From: Amblyornis subalaris
Lineage: Eukaryota > Chordata > Aves > Passeriformes > Ptilonorhynchidae
Length of the DNA: 64,000 nucleotides
Reading direction: 5' to 3'
Assembly (NCBI GenBank): GCA_018881555.1
Contig: JACAXG010000052.1
Coordinates: forward strand, 1,984,001 to 2,048,000
Shown here: positions 10,684 to 24,100 of the stretch, one piece after another
Layout: every line of letters begins with the position of its first letter
How positions within the stretch are numbered: position 1 is the stretch's first letter
Made by a program: the position numbers and the translations under genes
The notes under the pieces: model-generated
What the model was told of the DNA's origin: nothing
Databases searched by the model: none
Seen by the model: the letters and a program-made list of their open reading frames with translations, nothing else

Positions 10684-13600
10684 CTAGTCCTGATTCTCTT
10701 CTCACACCTTCTTTAAAATATTATATTCCAGTTGACTGCAATGGTGTTACTCTTTATGCATACTGGAGTTAGAAAAGACACAACAGTAGTAGACGCATAC
10801 TTGAATACAGAAACAGAAAATGGGGAAATAGAGATTTCACCTGTCTAGTGAAGGGCTACCTCCATCCTGACAAATGTAATTGATCCAGACAGTGATTCTG
10901 AGTCTGCAGGACAAGCGGGATGCAGATAGGGCTATGCTGCACTTCAGTAACCCAACCACATCAATGCTGTGAATGCTGGAGCCCTGGGGCCCATTGGATG
11001 CCCTTGCAGATTTCATTATTATTTTGTGTGTGGTTTTTCTGGTTTAAGGGTCCTCTGATAGTCTTAGGAGAGTATTGTAGCCTGTGAGACTGCAATGATT
11101 AAAAACAATAACATCTGTCTAGAATAGGAAAAAGAGGGATGTATCTCGTTTTACTGTCCCTGCTGGCACTCAGAGAGGATCATGATGGCTGATGTGATGT
11201 CTCTACCTAGTCCCTTCCAAACCCATTCTGCTTCTCTAAAATGGGGCATTCCCACAACCGTCTCCAATGCCAGCTGAAACAGGCAGCTATANCTGGAGGA
11301 GCACGTAGTGCTTCTGCACCACATCTTTTTGTAGGTACATAAGAGGGAAAGCAGGAACAGTCCTAAAGCTCTATGGGAGCATCTGTGTACTTCAGGATTT
11401 TCCACGAAGAGACATGTCAAGGAAGTTAGCCTTTTCTTCCAACTTGAGCAGTCACTTGGAAAATAGCCCTCATGGAAGGAGTTTTGCTAAGCTTAGGACC
11501 AAAAGCTGCGGTCTGCTTTGCATTCAGTGAGCTAAAAAGGCTGTTGTGCATGTTGTCTGTCTTACTCTCGGTTCTTTTCTCTGGATCTTCCAGGACTGTC
11601 CAATTTGACAGTGAATTGTCCAGTTCCCTTGATAAGGAAATCCTTATGATTCTTTTGTGGTTTCCAGTTTAAATGCCAATACCAGACATGGAGACCAAGA
11701 GGATACTCATGTATAGGAGAGCTGTGGNATCCTATTTTCTGTCCACAGCTTCTATATGCTTTGTATGGGAATCTTGTAAGGACCTTGGCTATACAAGTAC
11801 AGAAAAGCAGCCCCGGGTACAGTTAGGGAAGGAGAGATTCTAAGCCTGCACTGAGTGACCAGAAACACCCATGGGAGTGTGTCGCATGGCTGGGGCACTC
11901 ACCAGGGTACCCTAAAAATAGGAGAACTTCAGGCAGGGCAGTTTGGATAAGAGAGTTTTCAAGAGAGGCTTTTTACTTAGACATTCATCACAATGACAGG
12001 AAATTTGGGACACTTTGGGCTTTCGGAAATATTTTTATTCAAATACACATTATCTCTCGTAGCTTTTCAATCCACAGGCTTCATTTATTTTGAAGTTTAG
12101 TTTTCTCCATATGTTTACCATCAGCTAAAGCACCAGAGCTGATGAGCAGCTTGGAAATGTTTTTTCATGCAGTATATGAGTTTTTTGCTTTGGAGCGAAA
12201 TGTTTTTACATTTAACTTGCACTCCTTCTGAGAAGAGATGAGTATTCACTGTTAGTACTGTTATTTCATACTTACATAATAGCTATTCATTTGTTCAATG
12301 GGTGAATTTTTCCATTAAGGATTTTCAAGCCCCACATCACAGTAGTTTGGAGCTGCAATTGCAATTTGATGCAACCTCGGATTGCATGTAATTAGTGCAG
12401 AATGGTGCATGATGCCACCATCTCCCATAGTTCTGTCTTAGATGGTGCAGAGCACTTCCATTTGACCTAAACAAAATTGACTCAATTTAGCAAATCAATC
12501 TCACTAAAGAGCATCTTGGGACTTAATAACATGCACACAGTATGATAAAATGTTTGGTAAGTGCAAGGGTAAACAGGGATCTTATTACAGAAAGCTATTA
12601 GATAAATTTGCAAATGGATTTGTTTGTTTATCTAAGTTTATAAAAAATTCTGATGCAGTTCTATAGTTGAATGAACTATCATTATACTTCATAATTATAT
12701 TCATTTGACTTTGAGACTGCATTTTGGATTCTACTCTTTTAGAATTTTATCAAGGAAATCTGGGAAAGCGAAAGCAGAAAAAATTCAAATTTGATTGTAT
12801 TAAGCACAATTCAGGACAGGGTTAGCACTCAGTCAGTTCTTTCGGCCTGTTGTAAAGTCAGCAGACAACGTCTGTCACTTTGTAGCAAAATACTTTAGAA
12901 AGGCATCGGAATCAGAGAAGAATAGAAAAATTACCTGTGTGATTCAGGACTATTGTGATTTAGGACATACATAGCAGTTTTAGGGACTATTTTCTGGCAT
13001 TACATTTGTAGTTTAGAACCAAAGAAAGTTTGTGCTCCATTAGAAATACTAGTTTATTATATGCATGGCTGTTTGAAAAATAGCAATTGAGAGCACCTTC
13101 CAGAAGCCTTCATTTCCCCCTTCAACCTGGAGGAAGGTTCATTTACTTTGGTCAACATTGCTTGCACAGCAGTCATGTAAATTCCCAAAGCCTTTCACTT
13201 CTCTGTTGGTATTACTAGTAGATTTTTAAAATTTTCCTCTTTGCTTTTATAATAATTCCTTGCTGTCCCTTCAAGTTTTTCTGTTATGTCCATAAATCAC
13301 TCAAAACATTTTAAGTCCCCTTTGAACATTTGCATTTGATTCTTATTTACATTTAGTGCTTCTTTTCCTAACGCCTCTTCTGACAAACTGTTCTGCCTTT
13401 TCTGATATCAACCTGATGTGTTAATAATTTTCTTCTCCTTTCAAGATGTTTTATCTGAAGATATTGGTTGTAAAAAGTGATAGATTACTGGTGGCTTATT
13501 TATTCCCTAGGACTGATGTAGACATCAGACATCAGAAGCAGAAGCTCCTTCACAGTGAACTCTGTCCTGATCCAGAGTGCTCTGCCTCATAGTAGCAGGG

Positions 13601-14821
13601 AGGATTCTCCTATTTGTTGCAAAGGTTGGTAAAAACAACATACATTGAATAGGAGCACAATTCATTTCACAGGGGCTAGAGGTCAGCAGCAACTCTATTT
13701 TTCAAGAGAATGTCCATGTGTTCTGGATCCCAGTGGCTGACATGCCAGGTGAAGTGTTCCACTGCCCATTTCTGAACATTTTCTTGCTTAGCAGAACTGT
13801 GAATCACCAGTGATCAAACAAGATTAGACTTGACCTTCTAGTCTGCTTCTAAAACAAACAGATTTTTCAGTCTCTGTTCTACAATGTTTGTCATTCACTG
13901 CAGCATCAATTGACATGTGCTACACAATGAAAAGTTCAGCGGCTGTCCTGCCCAGCTTCCAAGTGCATTAAACTGCATCACTTCCCCCCTAGATGANAGT
14001 TCCCATCAGCTGCTTCTCTGTGGGGTCAAGAGCCCCAGTAGCCCTTCTGGGACATCCAAGAAACCAGTTTTATGCCATGAATCCACTGAGGTACCCCTCA
14101 ACAAAATGCTGTATGTCACGTCTGTGAAATACAAAAAAAGCATAGTGCACGTTTGAAGTTAGAGTATTGGGGGAAACACAGGATTTAGGGAGAAGTATGA
14201 GCAGGGCCACAAAGTTTGACAGCTGTCCAAATNCACATGAGTTCCTTGGAGCCCTCATACGAATCTATAGTTCTTAGTCTCAAAATTTGTTACCAAAGAA
14301 TGATAGGCTGAAAAGAAAAACAAAAGCACATGAAAATCTTGTAATACCATAAAGTTTGAAAATNTAAATGAGAAATGATATGCTTGTTATCAGCACTTTT
14401 TTTCAGCTGCAGTGTTGGACTAAACACAATACTGTGAAAATTTTTCTTTCTTTGCTGGACTAATAAAAAGAGGAGCCTCTATAAACCCGGAATATATATC
14501 AAAACCCACCAAATTGACATGCTTCTTGTTTTTCAGGAGGGGCAGGTTAGCTTTTGCAGAGTAATTTCCTGCTACTTTCCCTAAACCATACTTCTTTTGA
14601 AAGCAATACCACAGTTTTTAAAACTTTTGAAATGAGACATCTCATTGTGTGCTTTGATGCTTGCAGTAATTTAATGATGTTTACCAAAGAATGTTTGTAA
14701 TAAGTACATTTTGCATTTGAATGGTGCTATGTAATCAATGTTAAAACACATAAATTTGCAAATATTAGGCTATATTTCTGATGAAAACTGACTAAATCCT
14801 TGTCTTTTATTGTCACATCAG
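10684..14821. other. No recognised gene
   Basis: Noncoding sequence. Minor frames at 11151-11420 (minus) and 11472-11672 (plus) match nothing known. No clear repeat was recognised. Confidence 0.55.
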
Positions 14822-14970
14822 GGCTGGGATATCTTGACATGCTCAGTGAAAAATCTTTTGAGAATCTCAAGTGGTTTGAATCCAATAAGCACCAGATTAC
14901 CCATTATTCTGTGGAACATGATGTTAAGCATTTTCGATCAGGCATGAAAAATGGAAATCTTTCATGTTAG
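14822..14970 (+). other. Open frame behind a splice-acceptor-like site, unidentified
   Basis: After tgtcacatcag (ending 14821), one frame stays open for 48 codons, from CTG at 14824 to TAG at 14968-14970. It starts LGYLDMLSEKSFENLKWFES and has a protein-like composition. No good donor follows and I do not recognise the product. It could be a decayed or terminal exon, or chance. Confidence 0.15.
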
Positions 14971-17900
14971 CAGGAATGGTCTCTTCAAGATGTTCATGTC
15001 ACAGTTCTTCCATTTTCAGGCATGGATTTAGACTCCCCCCATGTGAGTCCCTTGAACAGGAAATGAGAAGTGGCTTCTAATTTTCTGGGTTGATGTGGTT
15101 TCTAAGTACAACAATTTTTCTGTGTTGACCTATAAACACCAAGGCGGTGTTGCAGGCAGTACTTTCCCTTCCCTATCTTTAATGAAGATTTTTACAGCTA
15201 GTCTTCTTTGTATTTCTGATACAGCCTGACAAGTTCAGTAAATTAAATCATGAAGCTTTTCTTTGCAGTATTTAGCAAAACAGCACAGAAAGGAGATGGC
15301 AATCATTTTCATTTTTAGTACAGAAGCTCAAAATTGTAAGGCAAGCTCTGTTACCTTTTGCATAATCCATGGAACAAAAGGTAGAAGAACAAATCTAATT
15401 CCCACCACAATCTTAGCAGCTCCTAAATCCTTCAAGGATACTTGTGCTGCATTTGGTTATATTTGGAAAAAATATAATCCAATTTTCTATTGGTATTGTA
15501 TATAATTGTTTGCTCTTTGACTAAACATTGTTTCCCATCTCCAGATCCTCATGTGATTTGAAAATACTGCCCACATCACTGCTATATATGGATGTGTTGC
15601 TGCTGGCAGAGAAACGACTATGGAGTTTTTTACAAAGNCTTTATCAATCATCATTTACCTCTGAAAATGTATATTTGCATTATCCTAGGCATACATAGGT
15701 CTGGTCATTAGTGGGAGGGCAGAAAGTAGAGTGAGGCATTATGTTTCTTCTGAATCTTTTTCAGTGCAGACTTACACAGAATTCCCAGGACACATTGCAT
15801 TTGAGACAGCAAAAAAAAAAAATTCTTACAAACCTGCAAAAAGTCTACTCTATATTCAGATGGAATAAAGTAAGCATAATGAAAAAGCAGTATTGGGTTC
15901 CTCCTGAGCCTCTGAAAAAGGCACAAGTACTGGCTTTTTATTCTCTGTTGCTTTTCTATTCAAACAGACTAAAATATCAGTCATGTGCTTTTTTATTATG
16001 TCAGAATGAGCTCTCTTGGCATTTCAAGGCTTGGTGCACAGTGGGCTGGTTACTCAAGTTTTAATTTTCCTGTTCAGCTAAATAATACAACTTTTCATGG
16101 TCCCTCTTCTCCTGAAATCCTCTTAACAATCTTTGAAAGACCTTTTTTTTACTTTGAGTATATCTTATACTTCAATATTTGTTATACAAATTCTCCACAA
16201 ACCACTGGCAACAACTTTCACTGGGCCAATAGGTACACGAACATTTGCTAGACTGTGGACAAGGGTGATTTTGAAGAAACAGTATCAGATATTTCTTCTT
16301 GATACAGCTTTAGGCACCTCTGGTGAATATTACGTCATTCTCTGATACCCAGCGAAACTAACTTTCAGCTCTGACCCCAAAGGAGACCCCAAGGACCAGT
16401 CTCAGTTAGTAATCAGAAATCTAATAGGGTCAGTTAGTTTGCACTTGTTGCAAGACAACAAATTCTGTTTTCAATGGTTTTAGGAAAGATATTCTTAAAA
16501 CATTTCTGCCTGCCTCCTACACATGACAAGGGTTTCTGAAAAAATGCATCTTGGTGGTTACACCTTAGTAGGTAGTAGCAGGTCAGCTGATGATTTGTTG
16601 CTCAGACAGAAATTTTCTGTTTTCTCCACCCAGACAAGTTGCCACAATGCTCTCACAAAAAGATTCTTGTTTTCAACTCCAACTATTTTTCACCATTTCT
16701 TTAGTCCTTCAAGCAAGTAGCTTCCCTGATNCAAGACACAATTGTTAGAAAAAGGAAAACATGACAAGGCTGCACATGCCACTTGCAGCTCTTGAAGAAA
16801 TTTGTGTGCTTGCTGACTGCCTGAGAAGCATCCTCACTTCGTCCTGCCATGCTGGAGCAGGACAATCCTGCTGAGCGCCCTGCGGAGCAAGGCCTCCCTG
16901 CACGTGTGGAGGCAGCTTCGCAGCAGATGCACGTCTTTCTTTACCCTTCAAGAGCTAGAGATACATCATAAGAAATGCATGAATGTGGCAGTCAAAACCT
17001 GCACAGAGCCAAGACAGGTGTAATCTGGTTTAGGATCTGGAAGCAGCAGGATAAAATTAAGCGTGGGTTAAACACCACCTTGGCATTCACCCAAGGTCTG
17101 GGGTAGATTCTGTAGCCTGTGCTAAGTTTTGTGTTGCTATGGCTACATGGGTGGTTAAAACACACTCTAGGGCTTCTGTCTTAGTGGCAGGCTGTCTTTG
17201 ACTGCATTTAATGTATCTTGTGTGCTGTCACCGGGATCATGAAAACTTTTCGCTGACTTGGTTTGTAAGCCTAACCTCCCTCTACCCCAAAACTGCTCTG
17301 CTGAGGTAGGTTGTGCATTACTGAATCTACTTTTGAGTTAAAAAAAAAAAAATTAATATGGAAATTAAGGAGCCAGAAATTTCAGTGCTAATATTGAAAT
17401 TGTTTTCATTATTTTAGGGAACTATAGTACTCAAGTCATTGTTCATTCCATGCTTTCTAAATGCACAGCTGAGGCTACACTTGCCTGCATCATATTTTCA
17501 TACCAAAAATTAATCTCTGAATAACCATTGGTTTTAGTCTTGTGCTCACAGAGGACACTCCAAAAGTGATTTGACTCCGATGTCTTTGTCTTTGATGAGA
17601 ATGAAATCTAATGAAGCAGATCATATTTTCTTCACAGGTGAATTCAGTGGTTCATGAAGTGGGTTCTCTTGCATTTTAATCCTCAGCCAATTTTCCTCCT
17701 CCTGCTAAGGAATGAAAGATTTGGGTCAGTTTAATGTAAGACTATATACACAAACCAATGCAAAATAACTGAAGCCAACCTTAATATTTTTAGTGCAAAA
17801 TAATTTACACTGAGACACTGGAATCTGGAAAACTCTCAGAAAGGAAGGCTGTCTGAAACAGATTTATATACTTTTATAGAAGACGGATAACACGTTCTGC

Positions 17901-20298
17901 TTGGCAAGGAAGCCCAAAATTTTACAAAGCCCAGCAGCCTTCTTTGAATGCTAACAGTGTGTCTCTGTTTGTGGAAACACAGCATTCCTGATTTGTCTCC
18001 TCTCTTTTGAGCTGAGTGCATGCAACTTTTTCTTCTTTGTGTTATAAAGGTCAGTGCGTCAAGTTTTCACTTGCCTTTACAGGTAAGGGCCAGGTTTATT
18101 GATGGCTGCTGTGCTCCAGCATCACTTCTTACCCTGTGCCCAGTAAAAGGACTGGTGGCATCAGCTGAGGGTTTCCCCGGTATATGGGAATCAGGAGTAA
18201 TCCAAAGACTAGAGAAAGAATAAGCTCTGAGCCCTGATTTTCGTCGTTACTATCTGGTTTGCAACTTTAAATAGAAAAAGGCGTGAGTTCTCCCTTCTGT
18301 TTTGATATAGCAATTTCTTTGCAGTGACTTTCAAAATCAAGTGTTTCAAAAGACAAAATTTCCAACATTCTGAAGCCACAGAAGTGAGGTTAAAATATAT
18401 AGACTTTTACAATCACATAGACTCCAACACTGAAAAGCTGTGCTGGTATGGAAGAATGTGTAGGAATTCTTACAGACTTGAGGCTGAATTCAGAGCAGTT
18501 GATGGTGTAGCAGATGTGACTCTGTGGAGACTGGTATGCCTTGGGCACTGGGAATGTTTGTAATATTCTGGGAGATCTGTCATAGTGTCAGCTCCACCTC
18601 ATTTTCACATTGTTTTGCTTTCATTTCCATGGTCATTTCCAGCCATATTGAAAGCACATGAGTGAGGTTAACATCTGAGTACATAGGAATAGGATCAGGA
18701 AATGAAACCACCACAAGTTTCTTAGTAAGTGGAAGGTAAAGTGCTGTGGTATGTGGCAGGAAATTTTCTCACCATGTACATGGATAGACAATAGTTATCC
18801 ACTTTATCTGACCTTTATTTTCTCTTTCTTCAGTGCAATCATACACAATTATTTATGCACTTGGTATTAGAATTTCATGCTGTTATATCTGCACACACAG
18901 CATGTGTGTATTTAATCATGGATATATTGCAGACAAAACACTATTACTACATCAGAAAACTCCAAGATATCTTCTAGTGTGTCCAAACAGACTGTTAAGA
19001 CCTTCAAGCCTTGACCTGCCAAACTACCTTACATGTTTTCCCGTCTTTCAGAAAAATTCGCCTCTTTTTTTTTCTGTGACGGTGGAGGAAAATAGGAAAC
19101 TGAACATCAGCTATCTAATATTTTGGTTTTTTGTCTTCTAAATTGGTTTTATCCTTTACTCCTGATCGCTGTTGTTGGTCAGGATAAACATTTTTTGTGA
19201 CTTTGCCAAAACCTCAGATAACATTTTTTATTTTTCTATTACTTTTTTTTCCTGTTGGCGAATAAACATTTCTGCATAGACATAAATATGTAGGCATCAA
19301 AGCACCATGGAAAACACTTTAAGTCAAGCATTCATATTTTAGAAAGGAGATAACAAGCAGAAAGGGCTAATTTTGGCTCCTTTTTGTCATGCAGCTGGTG
19401 GCCTACTAACTCTCATGTCTTATGGGGACAGATTAAGTTACATTCCAGAAACAGAGAGTGAGGGGCCAAGCAGAGAACAGAGATTGTACTCAGCCTTTCC
19501 TTTCTGCTGCATGTAGACATGATGTGTCCCTGTGTTGGGGTGTAATTGCTGCTGGAAGTTACAGCCATTTTCAGTTTCAGCTGGAAAACTTTGGAGTTGT
19601 CAAGGTGTTCTTTCTCTCCTGACCACAGTCTTGTACAAAGAGTTTAAGTGCCATCAGAGGGCCATCCCATCTGGCAACGTGGCCCCAGGGCATCCACTGC
19701 CCTCCTGCCATGCCACAGGCTGTGGGATTGTTCAGTTCCTGAATCAAACCTCCATCCTGAAACTGAAAAAGCCACAATTTTTAAGCCCTCCTCTAAATTC
19801 CCAGGTGGATAGCAGCAGAGGTATATCACTGCAGCTAGAGCAGAGCTGAAAATCTTCAATAAGGTTATGACACTGGAGTGTTAAGGCCAACACATATACT
19901 TAAAATAGGAGATGTTTCACAGATGGCTAAAAAGTGGAGTGCTGGCATTTAGACTGGAGTTTGAAGTTCTTGTTTCGTTCCACTTACCTAGCACTGAAAT
20001 AGGAACAATTAGAGAGAAGAAGGAAGAGGTAAAGCCCAACATTCAAGGATGAGGAGTATGTAGCTTGCAGCTCAGCTTGCAGGCATTTGTTCCTTGACAC
20101 ATGGCAAAAGAAAGTAGCTGAGAGAACTGAAGAAAGAACTCTTTTTGTTGGCAAACATTAGTCAGCTTGTGATTAAAAATAAAAACTTCTTTTTGTATAA
20201 GATTTAAAAGCCACCTTCATCTGGTACATTATGACAGGAGATGCCCAAGAATGCAAATTTTGGTAGCTAGGACACAAAAAGCAAAGCCAACCATGACA
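14971..20298. other. No recognised gene
   Basis: AT-rich noncoding sequence, with A-runs near 15811 and 17341 and a local GC-richer patch at about 16780-16930. Short frames at 15741-16064, 18833-19141 and 19532-19849 are unsupported. Confidence 0.55.
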
Positions 20299-20326
20299 AG
20301 AAGGAGTATTTTAAAATACTCCTTCT
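20299..20326. repeat. 28-bp perfect palindrome
   Basis: The 28 bases equal their own reverse complement with no spacer. The left arm is agaaggagtatttt, centred at 20312/20313. It could extrude as a cruciform or bind a dimeric protein. No coding context or known transposon end surrounds it. Confidence 0.9.
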
Positions 20327-23300
20327 GCAAGGATTAAGAAATACCTCCTGAAGACTTTTTCTTAAAAGTTTGAAAAGTTCCAATGTCTGATGATTTTTAA
20401 TCTGAAAATTTTGTGATTAAGTTAATGTACATTATTACAAAGAAGTTTTTTTATTCTTGCTTGAAATGCATATCTCTGTAACCCAAACTGTGGTGCTATG
20501 ATTTCCTGAGCTTACTGTGAAAACATATTCCATTTCCTTCATTGCCCTTGCACCATTTCCCATTTTTATGGTGTTATTGTTCTTCATAACTAGTATCCTG
20601 TATTCTTCCCTTGCAGAGCATAGAGAGTAGTAGAGGATGCCATAGATTCTTTAGACAGAAGCCACCTGTGAAATTTATGTATTTACATTAATAGAAAACA
20701 GTGAACTTGAGTGATGCTTTTGCAGTTTTATGTACAGCATAAATCATTTATTTGTCCTGTTTGTGACAGTCTGCAGTTTAAGCAAATTATTTGCTGACAC
20801 AAAATGTAACTGAAACTGTAGGTTCAGAAGCTTTGCTGTGCTCTTTTATCTGCTCCCCTTTCTTCACGGAGAATTTTGATCTCCCCTGAAGAAATACTTT
20901 GAAAGTACAAGCCTCTCCTTTTTTTTTATGTGCTGCATGCTGGGTAATAATATGAGGACCATGTTCTAATTGAGCAAAAATTACTTCTCTTTAAAAACAA
21001 GAATTTTCAAAGTTTCTCCCAGAGCAGCTAGATTTTTTCAGCCATGTGCACAGAGAGATTTCTGGTGCCTGCTTCACACTCTTCCTTCACACAGCTTGGT
21101 TTCCTTTCCCCCTTGTATCATGCTGTTTCCTACGTGGGCAGTTTTTAGAAAGAGCTGCAAAAAGCACCTTTTAATTTTGGCCTTTCCAATATCCGAATGA
21201 TTCATTGCAAAGCCAGGAGCAGAATGGTCTGTTTGGAGCTGTCCTGGCACAGCAGCACTCCACCTTACGCAGAATATCCATTATTTCACTACATGTAATA
21301 TTATTTTGGCTCCTGCTGGAGCCAGTCTTGATGTGACAGAGAAACTCTAACCTTCAGAGAGTGGGAAGTGACATCCCAGCATGACTGCCTTCTGCAAATT
21401 CTTACCTCCTGGAGAAGAGAAGTCAATCAGGGCTGCTACTAAAGAGAAAGATGTCTCCCTCCCCTCCTTTCTCAGTACAGATCTTACAGGNAGGCAGGAA
21501 AAGATGAAGGTCATGCCATAAAGGGTAGGTTTTCTCTCTCCTTTCACCTGCAACTTTTGGGCTTGGGAAAGAGTAGAGACAAGTTCTTCTGAGCCTCATT
21601 GGCAATACCCTGGCCAGATTTAACTTCTAGGGGTGAGATTGCAGAATTAAAAAGCAGGTTTTTCTCAAATCCAGCATGATTCATTGTCCAGAAATAAGTG
21701 GAGGCATGACTCAGAAGTTGCCGGCTCAGTGGGAATTTATATCCAATGACCAGTGTACTTGGCTACAGGGTCAGGATATTCCTGGAATATAGAAGTGTCT
21801 AGGTCCAGCTACCAAGGCTCGTTCAGTGTGACTTCACAAATCCCCATCCTCCTGCCTCTTTCTACCCTGGCTCCCAGTGTTACACCACCTTTCACCCCAG
21901 AACAATGGCAGAAAACGCCAGACAACTGCAAATGCCTCAAATAGCTTTTAACAACTGACATGTGCAAGTGGTAGATAAAACTTCAATGCATGGGGCAGTT
22001 ATGGTGGTCACAGTCTCATCTACTGAGGTGACAGTTCAGAGAATAAGTCTGTTTTCAGTACTTCNCCTTCTCCCTCCTTCCTGTTCTACCCGACACTACA
22101 GCCTATTAGAGAATTAGAGAAGTGTCAACAACAGAAGTGCCAACAACAGAAGTGCATTCAGGCAGCTTCACTTCTGGTGCTGGAGAGGACAAATGTCTGG
22201 CTTGTAGGAAAATAAGTGTGCTGCTATGTCTCTACCCTTTTGACTCCAACTCTTCATTCGTCTGCTATCCATTGTAGTTTAACTTCCCTCTGCATCCAGC
22301 AGCAGTGATACATTTCTATCTCTGACTCTGTATTGCAGCTTCCTTTACTATTCCTTGTGAACCAGCTTTTAGGCTCTCACTTCAAAGTTAGAGGCCTGCT
22401 TTGAGTGGGATATGGACCCAATGGCCCTCAGTGGTCCCTTGCAATTTAAATTGCTCCCAGGTGTATGATTCTGACTTCACTTCTACATGTTTTAACGGCA
22501 GGCCACTTTCAGGGATCTGTGCCAGACCATGAGGTTGTCTCATTGCATATTTATTTGGAGGATTGAACAGCTACATCTCTTTGTAAGGTAAGGTAAACTA
22601 CAGAATTTGTGCTGTAAATGGAGGTGCCAGACATGAATATCTGTTCACCTGCATGCTAGAACTGGAATATGGTTGCTGAAATCAGATGTGGACAACAGAT
22701 TTGAAAATCTGTTTTAAAATGTGTATTCCAAAAAAGAAGGGCATCATCAAATACCTCTCTCATGTTAAAGAGAAGCAGATTTTAGGATGAAATATTGAAG
22801 ACACACCTACGCTTAACTAAAAGTTGTTTAACTCACAGGCACGAGGNCTGCAAGTTTTTCAGTCAGAAAAGAAAACACTCCCTGGGCAAAGGAGGTAGAG
22901 GAGGAATCTAACCTCCCAGTAATGAGTTCAACAGACATTTTTCTTTTCAATTTGTTAATGTTCTTATGTGTTCTTTAAATATAAGAACTATCATGGAAGA
23001 ATTCATTTTGTCAAGGAGTTGAACATCTGGTCTCTCTAACACTGTTTACAGTGCAGATGTGTCAAGCCTGGATCCCATCATGATGACAAATAATTCTCAC
23101 TTCTCCCTTTGACCATCCTTTTCTATCTGTATCCATTGTGTGTCTTGTCATCTAATTAGATTAATTCACATTACAAATACTTTGTGACAGATGCTGTCTT
23201 GTTCTGTGTTTATGAGATACTTAGTTTGATTAGGTGAACATTTGCTGGATCACTGCTTTTTAACCTGTACTTGTGCCACGAACATATGCATCTGTGAATT

Positions 23301-24100
23301 GCAACCCTTCAGAAACTTGTCTTAATCCAGCTAGGGAGCAGCTGTCCTACTTTAAGTGACAGAGGAGGAAGCAGAAGAGCATTTTGAATTTTTAGGAAGC
23401 AGAAACCCCTGTGGTCAGTGGAAAAAGACTCATCTTCTGTATCTCTCTTGGTGAAAATACAGTGACTGTGACTGCTTTTGTAGTATTAACATATCACGAG
23501 CACAAGCTGTTCTTGTGGCATTTTTGGCTTGGCCATCTCATAGGAAAAACAAGGGATGAGGGGGAAGAAAAGGAAATATCAAGAGGACAGTGTATCTGGT
23601 CATGTGAGTGTGTGTACATCCATGAGGTGGGAAGAGGGACAGAAATAGTAAGGGAGCAAAAATTAAAAGCGTATGAAAGGTGGGAGGGAAATGAGCAGAG
23701 GAAAGTAAACCTAAAAGGAAGCAGATTGCATCCCTGTAAAAGACAGAAACAATGAAGGATGCAGGAGGGAAAAAAACCCCAAACCACCACAATCGAAAAG
23801 TAAAAAAAATTTAGGCATTCTTGGGTTATTTCCATCAGTTTTTTCAGAAATCAAATTAAGACATTTACCAGCCATTTGTGTTGTCATCTGATTTTAGTGG
23901 TAAATGTGTTACTGAGCTACCACGAAGAGTCCTTCTGGTTAAGTGTCTCTGTGAAGTCCTCAGGAGTTTAAGCTGAGAGAGAAACATGAATTTTGTTTTT
24001 CTGCTTACACAGTTATCTAAGGGGTTTGATTATTTTTAGATTTTCATAAATAAAGTATCTATGACTTCCTTTAGTGTTATGACCAACTATTGAGGATATC
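20327..24100. other. No recognised gene
   Basis: Noncoding sequence with one short tandem repeat at 22120. Frames at 23411-23755 (plus) and 23494-23835 (minus) overlap on opposite strands and show no motif. Confidence 0.55.
22120..22154 (+). repeat. 15-bp minisatellite-like tandem repeat (about 2.3 copies)
   Basis: The unit aagtg(t/c)caacaacag is repeated from 22120 and 22135, with a partial third copy from 22150. The copies differ at one base. Confidence 0.85.

Noticed and set aside
10275..10772. Three overlapping frames of 84-92 codons
   Set aside because: They fall on both strands of a solo LTR, which is noncoding.
18020..18082. Possible first exon with signal-peptide-like start (MQLFLLCV) and donor caggtaagg
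   Set aside because: No promoter or in-frame following exon was found, and a second donor-like site lies inside it; the evidence is too thin.
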